Shown here: positions 47,001-57,144 of the stretch, piece after piece
How the letters are laid out: each line of letters starts with the position of its first letter
Position numbering within the stretch: position 1 is the first letter of the stretch
From: VRUE01 sp963745915
Lineage (GTDB): Bacteria > Actinomycetota > Thermoleophilia > Solirubrobacterales > 70-9
Assembly (NCBI GenBank): GCA_963745915.1
Contig: CAVUZA010000002.1
Location: 1 to 64,000 of the forward strand
DNA length: 64,000 nucleotides
Direction: 5' to 3'
Notes under the pieces: generated by a model
Seen by the model: only the letters and a program-made list of their open reading frames with translations
The model's database searches: none
What the model was told of the DNA's origin: nothing
Program-made: the position numbers and the translations under genes

Positions 47001-50000
47001 CGGTCACCGGCGAGCATCGCGCTGAGCTGGCCCCAGCCGCCCCAGGCGAGCGAGACCCCGGCCAGGCCGGCCGCCCGGCGGTGGGCGGCGAGCGCGTCGA
47101 GGAAGGCGTTGGCGGCAGCGTAGCTGGCCTGGCCGGGGCTGCCAAGCACCCCCATCACCGAGGAGTAGAGGACGAAATGGCTGAGCTCCAGGCCCGCGGT
47201 CAGCTCATGCAGGTGCCAAGCGGCGGCTGCCTTCGGCGCCAGCGCCCGGTGCAGCGACTCGGGGGTCTGCGAGGTCAGCGTCCCATCGGCCAGCGCGCCC
47301 GCGGTGTGGAAGACGGCGCCCAGCGGATGCTCGGCGGGGATCGAGTCGAGCAGACGGGCGAGCGACTCACGCTCGGACACGTCGCAGGCGGCGATCTCGA
47401 CCGCCGCCCCGAGCGCCTCGAGCGAGTCGCGCAGCTCGGCGGCGCCGGCCGCTGCCTCGCCGCTGCGGCTGACGAGCAGCAGATGACGGGCGCCGCGCTC
47501 GGCGACCAGGTGCCGGGCGAGGAGCGTGCCGAGGCCGCCGGTGCCGCCGGTTATCAAGACCGTGCGCTCGGGGTCGAGCGGCTCGGCGACGGCCTCGACC
47601 CGCGTCCCGGCCCGCTCCAGGCGCGGCGCCAGCAGGCGGCCCTCGCGCAGCGCGAGGACGGGCTCATCCGCCGCTGTCGCGAGCGCGCCCTGCAGGGCAG
47701 CCCGCGAGAGATCCGAGCAGTCGCTGTCGAGCAGGGCGAAGCGCCCCGGCTGCTCGGCGCTCGCCGCCCGAACCAGACCGGCGAGCGCCCCGGCAGCCGG
47801 CTCGGCGTCCTCTTCCGCGCCAACCGCCAGCGCCCCCCGGGTCAGCACCACGAGAGGCGACTCGGGGGCGGGCTCCTGCGCCAGGCGCTCCTGCATCCGG
47901 GCGAGCACCCGGGCCCCGAGCTCCTCGGCCGCCGCCGCCCGGTCGTCGGCGACCGCCTCGTCGCTCAGGTCCTCGAGCGCCGGGGGCTCCCCCTCTTCGC
48001 CTGCATCTGCCGTGATGGGGAGCTCGCGCCAGGCAAGCCCGTACAGCGCCCGATGGGCGCCGGCCGCGGCGCTCAGCCGCGCCGCCTCGATCGGTCGCAT
48101 GACGAGGGAGCCGACGCCGAGCACGGGCTCGCCCCGCTCGTCGCAGATCGCCAGCTCCGCCCCGTCCTCGCCGGTCAGGATCGCCACTCGCAGCGACCGC
48201 TGGCCACTCGCCCGCAGGCGCACGGCGCGCCAGGCGAAGGGCAACGGCAGCCTGCCGGCCTCCTCGCCCTCCAGGGCGAGCTGGATCGCCGCGTGACCCG
48301 CGGCGTCGAGCAGCGCCGGGTGCAGGGCGAAGCGCCCGGCCTCCCCGGCGATCTCGTCCGGGGCCGCGACCTCGGCATAGAGGCGATCGCCGCCGCGCCA
48401 GGCACCGGTCAGGCCCTGGAACGCCGGGCCGTATTCGACCCCGCGCCGCTCGAGCTCGGCATAGAGGTCACCGACGTCGAGTGGCTGCGCCCCGGGCGGC
48501 GGCCAGTCCCCGCCCGCCAGATCGGCGAGCCGGGCGTCGGCCTGCGCCGTCGCCGGCGAAGGCGCGGCGAAGGAGCCGCCGGCGTGCCGCTCCCAGCCGG
48601 ACGAGTGCGCGACGCCGGTGGGCTCGGGGCGCGCATGGATCTCGAAGGCCCTCCTGCCCTCCTGGTCGGCGTCGCCGACCGTGATCCTGAGATGCACGGC
48701 TCCCTGCTCGGGCAGCACCAGGGGCGCTTCGATCGCCAGCTCGTCGACCTCGTCCAGGTCGAGCTCGCCGCCGGCGCGAAGCGCCAGCTCGAGGAAGCCC
48801 GTGCCGGGCAGCAGCACGGTGCCGAACGCGGCGTGGTCGGCCAGCCAGGGATGGGTCTCGAGCGAGACGCGCCCGGTCAGGACCGTTCCGCCGCCGTCGG
48901 CCTCGGGCGCCTCGAGCAGGGAGCCGAGCAGCGGGTGCTCGGCGGGGCTCTGGCCGATCGCCCGCGGGTCGGCGGCCCCCTCGTTCGCCGCCAGCCACAG
49001 ACGGCGGCGCTGGAACGGGTAGGTGGGCAGGCGGACGAGCCCGCCGGCGCCGATCACCCTCTCCCAGGCGAGCGGCACGCCGGCGGCGTGCGCCTCGGCG
49101 AGGGCGAGGGCGAAGCGCCGCGGACCGCCCTCGTCGCGGCGCAGGGTGCCCAGCACCGCGGCGCTCGCGCCCTCTGCGACCGCTTCGGCCGTCTCCTGCA
49201 TCGCCGGCAGCAGCACCGGGTGCGCGCTGACCTCGATCAGCGTCGTGCGCGCCTCCCCGAGCAGGGCGCGGACGACCTGCTCGAAGCGGACCGGCAGGCG
49301 CGCGTTGCGGTACCAGTAGGCGGCGTCCAGCTCGGCGGTGTCGAGCGGCTCGCCGGTCACGGTCGAGTGAAAGGCCACCTCGCCGCTGCGCGGCTCGAGC
49401 GGGGCCAGTGCCTCGAGCAGCTCCTCGCGGATCACCTCGATGTGGACCGAGTGCGTGGCCGAGACCGCCCCCGGTATGTCGCGCGCCCTGATCCCCCGCT
49501 CCTCGCAGGCCGCGAGCATCCGGTCGAGCGTCTCGCGGTCGCCGGCCAACGCCGCCGAGGTCGGTCCGTTCACGGCGGCAATCTCGATCCGTCCCTCCCA
49601 CTCGGAGACCAGGTCCTCGAGCTCGGCGACCGGATGCGTGATCGAGACCAGGCCGCTGCGGCCCGAGCGCTCGGCGATCATCCGGCTGCGCAGGGCGACT
49701 ACCCGCGCCGCGTCGGCGAGCGAGAGGCCGCCGGCGACGCAGGCGGCGGCGATCTCGCCCTGCGAGTGGCCGACGACCGCCACCGGCTCCACGCCGCAGG
49801 CGCGCCACAGCGCGGCCAGCGAAACCATGGTCGAGAAGATCACCGGCTGCACGACCTCGATCCCATCCAGCGCCGGCGCACCCTCCTCCTGCCTGACGAC
49901 GTCCTCAACCGACCAACCGGTGAACGGCCGCAGCGCCTCGCTGCACTCGCGCATGCGCTCGGCGAACACGGTTGAGCTGGCCAGCAGCTCGCGCCCCATC

Positions 50001-51742
50001 CCCGGCCACTGCGCGCCGTGTCCGGAGAAGACGAATACGGCCCGGGAGGCCGACGCCGCCCGCCCGGCAGCGGTCGAGCGACTGGCCCCACCGCCGCCCA
50101 GGGCGCGGAGCTCGGCGACCGCCTCGGCCTCATCCTCGGCGACCAGCACGGCGCGGTGCTCGAAAGTCGTCTTGTGCCCGGCCAGCGAGGTGGCGACGTC
50201 CGCCAGCTCGAGGCCCCGCTTCTCGATCTCGGCGGCCAGCTGCGTCGCCGCCTCCGCCAGCGCCGGCTCGGTCTTGGCCGAGAGCGGCAGCAGCAGGGGT
50301 GGGCCTGCCCAGGCGGGAGCCGGCTCGGGTGCGGCCGGGCGACTCCGCGACTCCGCCGCCGGAGCCTGCTCGAGAACGAGGTGGGCGTTGGTGCCGGTCG
50401 CCCCAAATGAGGAGACGCCGATGCGCCGCGGGTGCTCGGAGGCCGGCCACGGCCTGGCCTCCACCAGCAGCTCTATCGCGCCGCTCGACCAGTCGATCGC
50501 GGCCGAGGGGGAGTCGACGTGAAGCGTCTTCGGCAGCAGGCCGGCCCGCAGAGCCAAGACCGACTTGATCACGCCGGCGACCCCGGCGGCGGCCTGGGCG
50601 TGACCGATGTTCGACTTCCCCGACCCCAGCCACAGGGGCCGGCCCTCGCGGCGCTCGGCGCCGTAGGCGGCGAGCAGGGCGCCGACCTCGACCGGATCGC
50701 CGAGCGCGGTGCCGGTGCCGTGCCCCTCGACGGCGTCCACCTCGGCGGGCTCCAGCCCCGCGTCCTCCAGCGCCCGCCGGATCACCGCCTCCTGCGAAGG
50801 ACCGTTCGGGGCGGTGAGCCCGTTCGAGGCGCCGTCCTGGTTGACTGCCGAGCCGCGCACCGTCGCCAGCACCGGGTGGCCGTGGCGTTCGGCGTCGGAG
50901 AGCCGCTCGAGCAACAGCATCCCGACGCCCTCGGAGAAGCCGATGCCGTCGGCGCCGTCGGCGTAGGCCTTGCAGCGACCGTCGGGCGCCAGCGCCCGCT
51001 GGCCGCTGAACTGGATGAAGACCGAGGGCGTCGAGTAGACGGTGGCGCCGCCGGCGAGAGCCAGGGAGCACTCGCCGCGGCGCAGGGCGCGAACCGCGAG
51101 GTGGAGCGCGACCAGCGAGGAGGAGCAGGCGGTGTCGACGCTCAGCGACGGCCCCTCGAGTCCGAGGACGTAGGAGATGCGGCCCGAGGCGAGGCTGCTG
51201 CTGCCGCCCGTGGGAAGGTACGCGGCCCGCTCTTCAGCCGGGCTCAGACCCCAGCCGTAGTCGTGGTACATCGCGCCGGTGAAGACACCGGCCTCGCCGC
51301 CGCGCAGTTCGGCCGGCCTGATTCCTGCGTCTTCGAGCGCCTCCCACGCGGTTTCCAGCAGGAGCCTCTGCTGTGGATCCATGCAGAGCGCCTCGCGCGG
51401 CGAGATGCCGAAGAAGTCGGGGTCGAATCCAGTCGCGTCGTCGAGGAACCCGCCCTGATCGGTGGCCGAGACGCCGAAGCGCTCGGAGCCGGGCTCGCAG
51501 AGGCGCTCGAGGTCCCAGCCGCGGTCGGTGGGGAAGCCGCCGACCGCGTCGCGCCCGGCGGCTAGCAGGTCCCAGAGCGCCGCCGGGGAGCTCGCCCCGC
51601 CCGGATAGCGACAGGCCATGCCGACGATCGCGACCGGCTCGCTCGCCGCCTCACGCAGGCGCCGGTTCTGGTCGCGCAGTCGCTCGGCCTCCTTGACCGA
51701 GACGCGCAGCGCCTCCTCGAGACGATCCCGGGCGGGGCTCAC
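41086..51742 (-). CDS. Type I PKS, two modules KS-AT-DH-KR-ACP (PKS C, frameshifted)
   Basis: About 3551 residues after correction. Module C1: docking helix, KS (Cys near 204), AT with GHSQGEIAAAC near 659 and signature SATHS near 762 (not malonyl-like), DH LADHAAFGTVLLPG, KR (GSPGQASYAAANAF, LAD), ACP near 1707. Module C2: KS from about 1767, AT with GHSIGELSAAH and HAFHSPLIEP (malonyl), DH LADHALAGVAVVPG, KR (GAPGQANYAAANAF, VDD), ACP near 3429. An extra base at about 42178 in the last KR breaks the frame between ACDVAYREQ and the resumed LREAIESVPDSHPLGMVVHA. GTG start overlaps the PKS D stop; stop overlaps the PKS B start. Two extensions, one with an unusual extender, both taken to alkenes. 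Confidence 0.92.
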
Positions 51743-54700
51743 CCGCGCACCTCGGTCCCCGCCTCGGGCCCGGCCGGGCCCAGCGTCTCGCGCACCAGCT
51801 CATCGATGTCCATCTCGTCTATCCGCCGCTCGAGCTCGGCATCCCCAATCGAGTCGGCTGCGTCGTCACCATCGCCGCCGATCCCGGCAGCAGTAATGAG
51901 GAAACCGGCCAGCGCCGCCGGCGAGGGGTAGTCGAAGGCGAGGGTCGGGGGCAGGTCGAGGCCGGTGGCGACGCCCAGGCGGTTGCGCAGCTCGACCGCC
52001 GCCAGCGAGTCGAAGCCGAGATCCTTGAAGGCGGCGTCGGGGTCGATCGACTCTGCCGACGCGTGGCCGAGGACGGCGGCTATCTCGGCGCTGACGAGGT
52101 CGAGAGCGGCCGCCTGCAGCGCCTCGCCGCTGAGCCCGGCGAGGCGCTCGGCGAGCGAGGCGCGCCGCGGCTCGGCGGCAAGGGGGAACAGGCCCCGGAG
52201 CACGGCCGGCAGGTTCCCGGCGCTGGCCCGCGAGCGCAGCGAGTGCCGGTCGAGCTCGGCGGGGACCAGCAGCGGCTCGGGACGGCCGAGCGCCAGGTCG
52301 AGCAGCTCGAGCCCCCGCTCGGTCTCGATCGGCTCGAGCCCGAGCCGGGCGCGGATCTGGCTCGCCAGGCGCTCGGCCTCGGGCGAGCCGGCGACCAGCT
52401 CGATCGCGTCGCTCTCCCGCTCCCACGCCCCCCAGGCCAGCGACGCGCCGGCCAGGCCTTCGGCCCGGCGGAACGAGGCGAGCGCGTCGAGGAATGCGTT
52501 GGCGGTGGCGTAGCTGGCCTGGGCGGCGCCGCCGAGGATGCCGGCCGCCGAGGAGAAGCAGACGAAGTGGGAGAGCTCGAGCCCGGCGGTCAGCTCGTGC
52601 AGGTGCCAGGCGGCGTCGAGCTTGGGCCGCAACACCCGCTGCAGGCGCTGCGGGTCGAGCGAGGCGAGGACGCCGTCGTCGAGGATCGCCGCCAGGTGGA
52701 AGACGGCCCCCAGCGGGCGCTCGGCCGGAACCGAGCCGAGCAGCTCCTCCAGCCGATCCCGCTCGCCGACGTCGCAGGCTGCGAACCGCACCTCGGCCCC
52801 GAGCGCCTCGAGCTCGGCGCGCAGCTCCTCGACCCCTGCCGCTCGCTCGCCGCGACGGCTGGCCAGCAGCAGGTGGCGGGCGCCGTGGTGCTCGACCAGC
52901 CGGCGGCAGACCAGCGGCCCGAGGCCGCCGGCGGCGCCGGTGACCAGCACCGTGCGGCGGGAGTCGATCCCGTCCGTCCCGGCCCCGGCCCGATCCGGCA
53001 CCCGGCGCAGGCGAGGTACGAGCGGCGTTCCCCCGCGCAAGGCGAGCTGGGGCTCCTCGGCAGTGCTCGCCAGAGCGGCGGGCAGGGCGGCGAGCGAGGC
53101 GGGCTCGCGGTCGACGTCGACCGCGGCGAAGCGGCCGGGGTGCTCGGCGGCGGCGCTGCGCAGCAGGCCCCAGAGCGGCGCCGTGATGAGGTTGGGCCGC
53201 TCTTCGGCGGTGGCGACAGCGCCTTCGGTCAGCAGGCAGAGGCGCGCCCCGGCCAACTCCCCGGCCGCTGCCCACTCCTGCGCGATCCGCAGCAGCTCGG
53301 CGGCGCCGGCATGCGCGGCCGACGGCAGCTGCCCCTCGCCGAGGCCGTCGCCGTCGACGAGGACCACCTGCGGCGGAGGCGATCCCGCGGCAATCGCGCT
53401 CAGCAGGGACTCGAGGTCGGCGTGGCGCTCGGCCTCGATCCCGGCCCCGCCCTCGCCGAGGATCGCCAGGCCCGCGCTCGCGGCAACCGGGGCGGCGACC
53501 TCCTCCCAGCCGACCTCGTACAGCGACGGCGGGCGCCGGCCCGCCGCCCTGAGGACGTCCGGATCCACCGGCCGGGCCGCCATCTGCCCGACGCCGAGCA
53601 GCGGTGCACCGTCGGCGGCGGCGAGGCTCAGCCTCGCGCCGCCGTCGGCGGCAGGCCCGATCCGCACCCGCAGGGAAGAGGCGCCGGGCCGGTGGATCTG
53701 GACGTCGCGCCAGGCGAAGGGGATCGTCGGCCCGCCACCGGAGTCCGTGTCCGCGGCGCGCAGGCCGTCCTCGATCGCCGCGTGCCCCGCCGCGTCGAAG
53801 AGCGCCGGGTGCAGCAAATAGGAGCCCGCCTCGGTGCCCTGGGCGGCGGGAAGGGAGACCTCGGCGCAGATCTCCTCGCCCACCCGCCAGGCGGCGCGCA
53901 GGCCCCGGAAGGCGGGGCCGTAGTCGAAGCCCGCATCGGCGAGGCGCTCGTAGAGGTCTGAGACCTCGAGCGGCTCGGCGCCCTCGGGGGGCCACTGGGT
54001 CAGGGGCTCGGGGGCGGGCAGGGGCTCGGGGGCGAGGGCGCCGGCGGCGTTTTGGACCCACTCGGCCTCGGGCTCTGCGGCGGGGCGGGAGTGGATCTCG
54101 ATCCGGCGGGTGCCCTGCTCCTCTGGGGCCGCGGCGGTGAGCTGGACCGCGACCCTGCCCGTCTCGGGGACCACCAGCGGCGCGGTCAGGGTGAGCTCTG
54201 CCAGGGCCCCGGCGCCGAGGCGCTGGGCGGCGGCCAGGGCGATCTCGACCAGGGCGGTGCCCGGCGCGATCACGGTGGCGGCGACGGCGTGGTCTGCCAA
54301 CCAGGGCTGGGCGGCGAGCGAGAGCGAGCCGGTCATCGTCAGCTCCCCCCCGGGCCCCTCGATCGCCGCCCCCACCAGCGGGTGCCCGGTGGCCTGCTGG
54401 CCCAGGGCGGCGGGGTCTGATCCCGGCGAGGGGGCGAGCCAGTAGCGGCTCCTTTGGAAGGGGTAGGTGGGCAGCTCGACGACACCCGCGCCGGCGCCCT
54501 CGAAGTGGCGCTGCCAATCGACCTCGATCCCGGCGCAGTGGGCGGTGGCATGGGCGAGGGCGAGGGTGTGGGCCTCCTCTTTGCCCTCGCGCAGGGTGGG
54601 TGCCAGGGCTACCTCCTCGCCCAGGGTGGCGGCGGCCATCGGGCAAAGGGCCGGGGAGGGGCCGAGCTCCAGGCAGGCGGCGGCGCCCTGGGAGGCGAGG

Positions 54701-57144
54701 GCGGTGAGCGAGTCGGCGAAGCGCACCGGGGCGCGGGCGTGGTGGGCCCAGTAGGAGGGCTCGGCGGCGCGCTGGAGGCTGAGCGGCTGGGCGTCGAGGT
54801 TGGAGATCACCGTGGTGTGGGGCTCTGACCAAGACAGCGAGGCGGCAACCTCTTCGAGCGGGGCGAGGATCGGCTCGACCAGCGGCGAGTGGAAGGCGTG
54901 GGAGACCTCGAGGCGCTTGGTCTTGTGGCCGCGAGAGGCGAAGTCCTCGGCCAACTCGAGCGCCGCCTGCTCTTGGCCTGAGACCACGACCGCGGCGGGG
55001 CCGTTGAGGGCGGCCAGGGAGAGCTCTTGCTCTTTGCCCGCCAGGGCCTCGGCGACCTCGGCCTCGGTGGCGGCGATCGCGAACATCGCCCCGCCGGCGG
55101 GCAGCTCTGACATCAGCGCCCCGCGGGCGGCCACCAGCTTGGCGGCGTCGGGGAGGGAGAGCATCCCGGCCAGGTGGGCGGCGGCGATCTCGCCGACCGA
55201 GTGCCCGCAGAGCAGGTCGGGCTCCAGGCCCATCTCCCCCAGCTGGGCGTGCAGGGCGACCCCGGTCGCAAACAGGGCCGGCTGGGCGTAGGCGGTGTCG
55301 GCCAGGGGCTCGGGGTCGGTGGCGAAGAGGACGTCGGCGAGGGGGCGCTCGAGGTGGGGGTCCAGAGCGGCAAAGGCCTCCTCCAGGGCCTCGCGGAAGG
55401 CGGGGTGGGACTCATATAGCTCCCTGCCCGCGCCGGGGCGCTGGGCGCCCTGGCCGGAGAGCAGGTAGGCGAGGCGGGCGCCGGGGGCGGCCCTGCCGCC
55501 CGCCGCGCCCGGCGCCGCCTCGCCCTGCCCGAGGGCGTCCAGTCCCCCGAGCAGCTCCTCCCGCTGCGTGGCCACCACGGCCGCCCGATGCTCGAAGGCG
55601 GTGCGGGCCCTGGCGAGGGAGAAGGCTGTGTCAGCGAGGCTCTGGTCGGGGCGGGAGCGCAGCTGGGCGGCGAGGTTGGATGCCTGCTCGGCGAGGGCGG
55701 CCTCGTCTTTGGCAGAGAGGACGAAGGGCAGGGGGCGCTCGGGCTCGGCGGGGGCCTCGGCGGGCTCGGGCTCGGGGCCGGCCTCCAAGATCAGGTGGGC
55801 GTTGGTGCCCGAGATGCCGAAGGAGGAGACGCCGGCGCGGCGCGGGCGCTCGGTCTCTTGCTCCCAGGGGCGCTGCTCGCTCAAGAGCTCGATCTCCCCC
55901 GCCTCCCACTCGACCTTGGCGGAGGGCTCATCGACGTGGAGGGTCTTGGGCATGGTGGCGTTTTGCATCGCCAGCACCGCCTTGATCACCCCACCGACGC
56001 CGGCCGCCGCCTGGGCGTGGCCGATGTTGGACTTCAGCGAGCCGAGGTAGAGGGGCCTCTCGCGGTCTTGGCCGTAGGTGGCGAGCAGGGCGCCGGCCTC
56101 GATCGGGTCCCCCAGGGCGGTGCCGGTGCCGTGGGCCTCGACCAGGTCGACCTCAGAGGGGGCGAGGCCGGCGTTGGCCAGGGCCTGGCGGATGACGCGC
56201 TCCTGGGCGGGGCCGTTGGGGGCGGTGAGGCCGTTGGAGGCGCCGTCCTGGTTGACCGCGGAGCCGCGGATCGTGGCGAGGACGGGGTGGCCGTTTCGCT
56301 CGGCGTCGGAGAGGCGCTCCAAGACGAGCACGCCAGCGCCCTCGGCCCAGCCGACCCCGTCGGCGGCCTCGGCGAAGGACTTGCAGCGCCCGTCGGGGGC
56401 GAGGCCGCGCTGGCGGCTCATCTCGGTGAAGACGCCGGGCAGGGACATCGCCGTCGCCCCGCCCGCCAGCGCCAGCTCGCACTCCCCCGCCCGCAGCGCC
56501 CCCGCCGCCAGGTGCATCGCCACCAGCGAGGAGGAGCAGGCGGTGTCGACGGTGATCGCCGGCCCCTCGAGGCCGAGCGCGTAGGAGATGCGGCCGGAGG
56601 CGACGCTGGCGGCGGTCCCGGAGGCGAAGTAACCCTCCAGGTCCTCGGTCCCGGCGAGCGTGCGGGTGGCGTAGTCGTGGTACATCACCCCCGCGAACAC
56701 CCCGACCGGCTCCCCCCGCAGCCCCACGGGGTCGACCCCGGCGCCCTCCAGCGCCTCCCAGGAGGTTTCCAGCAGCAGCCGCTGCTGGGGGTCCATCGCC
56801 AGCGCCTCGCGCGGGGCGATGCCGAAGAAGCCGGCGTCAAAGCCGGCGGCGTCGGCGAGGAAGCCGCCCTCGCGCGCGTAGGAGGTGCCGGGGTGGTCGG
56901 GGTCGGGGTCATAGAGGCGCTCGAGGTCCCAGCCGCGGTCGGCGGGGAAGGGCGAGATCGCGTCGCGGCCCTCGGCGATCAGCTGCCAGAGGCCGGCCGG
57001 CGAGTCGACCCCGCCGGGGAAGCGGCAGGCCATGCCGAGGATCGCGATCGGCTCATGGCGCAAGGCGTGCAGGCGCCGCCGCTCTTCGGCCAGCTCGACG
57101 CTGAGCCGGCGCAGGTACTCGCGCAGCTGGGCCTCGTCAGCCAT
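51739..57144 (-). CDS. Type I PKS module KS-AT-DH-KR-ACP (PKS D)
   Basis: 1801 residues. The start at ATG 57144 gives MADEAQLREYLRRLSVELAE, matching the docking helix of PKS B; a GTG at 57153 is possible. KS (VDTACSSSLVAMHL), AT with GHSVGEIAAAH and HAFHSPLVEPIL (malonyl), DH LADHAVAATVIAPG with HPALFDAAGHAA, a KR with TGAAGGLGPLVCRR, LDD motif and GGAAQASYATANAF (catalytic Tyr), ACP LGFDSLAAVEL. The KR/ACP part is unlike its neighbours, while KS-AT-DH is nearly identical in DNA to PKS B and E2. Overlaps PKS E by 8 bp and PKS C by 4 bp. Confidence 0.94.
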   Translation of the reverse strand: MADEAQLREYLRRLSVELAEERRRLHALRHEPIAILGMACRFPGGVDSPAGLWQLIAEGRDAISPFPADRGWDLERLYDPDPDHPGTSYAREGGFLADAAGFDAGFFGIAPREALAMDPQQRLLLETSWEALEGAGVDPVGLRGEPVGVFAGVMYHDYATRTLAGTEDLEGYFASGTAASVASGRISYALGLEGPAITVDTACSSSLVAMHLAAGALRAGECELALAGGATAMSLPGVFTEMSRQRGLAPDGRCKSFAEAADGVGWAEGAGVLVLERLSDAERNGHPVLATIRGSAVNQDGASNGLTAPNGPAQERVIRQALANAGLAPSEVDLVEAHGTGTALGDPIEAGALLATYGQDRERPLYLGSLKSNIGHAQAAAGVGGVIKAVLAMQNATMPKTLHVDEPSAKVEWEAGEIELLSEQRPWEQETERPRRAGVSSFGISGTNAHLILEAGPEPEPAEAPAEPERPLPFVLSAKDEAALAEQASNLAAQLRSRPDQSLADTAFSLARARTAFEHRAAVVATQREELLGGLDALGQGEAAPGAAGGRAAPGARLAYLLSGQGAQRPGAGRELYESHPAFREALEEAFAALDPHLERPLADVLFATDPEPLADTAYAQPALFATGVALHAQLGEMGLEPDLLCGHSVGEIAAAHLAGMLSLPDAAKLVAARGALMSELPAGGAMFAIAATEAEVAEALAGKEQELSLAALNGPAAVVVSGQEQAALELAEDFASRGHKTKRLEVSHAFHSPLVEPILAPLEEVAASLSWSEPHTTVISNLDAQPLSLQRAAEPSYWAHHARAPVRFADSLTALASQGAAACLELGPSPALCPMAAATLGEEVALAPTLREGKEEAHTLALAHATAHCAGIEVDWQRHFEGAGAGVVELPTYPFQRSRYWLAPSPGSDPAALGQQATGHPLVGAAIEGPGGELTMTGSLSLAAQPWLADHAVAATVIAPGTALVEIALAAAQRLGAGALAELTLTAPLVVPETGRVAVQLTAAAPEEQGTRRIEIHSRPAAEPEAEWVQNAAGALAPEPLPAPEPLTQWPPEGAEPLEVSDLYERLADAGFDYGPAFRGLRAAWRVGEEICAEVSLPAAQGTEAGSYLLHPALFDAAGHAAIEDGLRAADTDSGGGPTIPFAWRDVQIHRPGASSLRVRIGPAADGGARLSLAAADGAPLLGVGQMAARPVDPDVLRAAGRRPPSLYEVGWEEVAAPVAASAGLAILGEGGAGIEAERHADLESLLSAIAAGSPPPQVVLVDGDGLGEGQLPSAAHAGAAELLRIAQEWAAAGELAGARLCLLTEGAVATAEERPNLITAPLWGLLRSAAAEHPGRFAAVDVDREPASLAALPAALASTAEEPQLALRGGTPLVPRLRRVPDRAGAGTDGIDSRRTVLVTGAAGGLGPLVCRRLVEHHGARHLLLASRRGERAAGVEELRAELEALGAEVRFAACDVGERDRLEELLGSVPAERPLGAVFHLAAILDDGVLASLDPQRLQRVLRPKLDAAWHLHELTAGLELSHFVCFSSAAGILGGAAQASYATANAFLDALASFRRAEGLAGASLAWGAWERESDAIELVAGSPEAERLASQIRARLGLEPIETERGLELLDLALGRPEPLLVPAELDRHSLRSRASAGNLPAVLRGLFPLAAEPRRASLAERLAGLSGEALQAAALDLVSAEIAAVLGHASAESIDPDAAFKDLGFDSLAAVELRNRLGVATGLDLPPTLAFDYPSPAALAGFLITAAGIGGDGDDAADSIGDAELERRIDEMDIDELVRETLGPAGPEAGTEVRG
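53830..56590 (-). repeat. KS-AT-DH block shared with PKS B and E2 (copy in PKS D)
   Basis: Offset 16040 from the PKS B copy. The identity with E2 also includes the N-terminal KS part (about 56690-57050 with 62015-62375). Ends are approximate. Confidence 0.75.

Noticed and set aside
42653..49975. Very long plus-strand open frame (2440 codons) opposite PKS C
   Set aside because: It is antisense to a PKS with all domain motifs intact on the minus strand. High GC and strong codon bias leave the opposite frame free of stops; the translation shows no recognisable domain.
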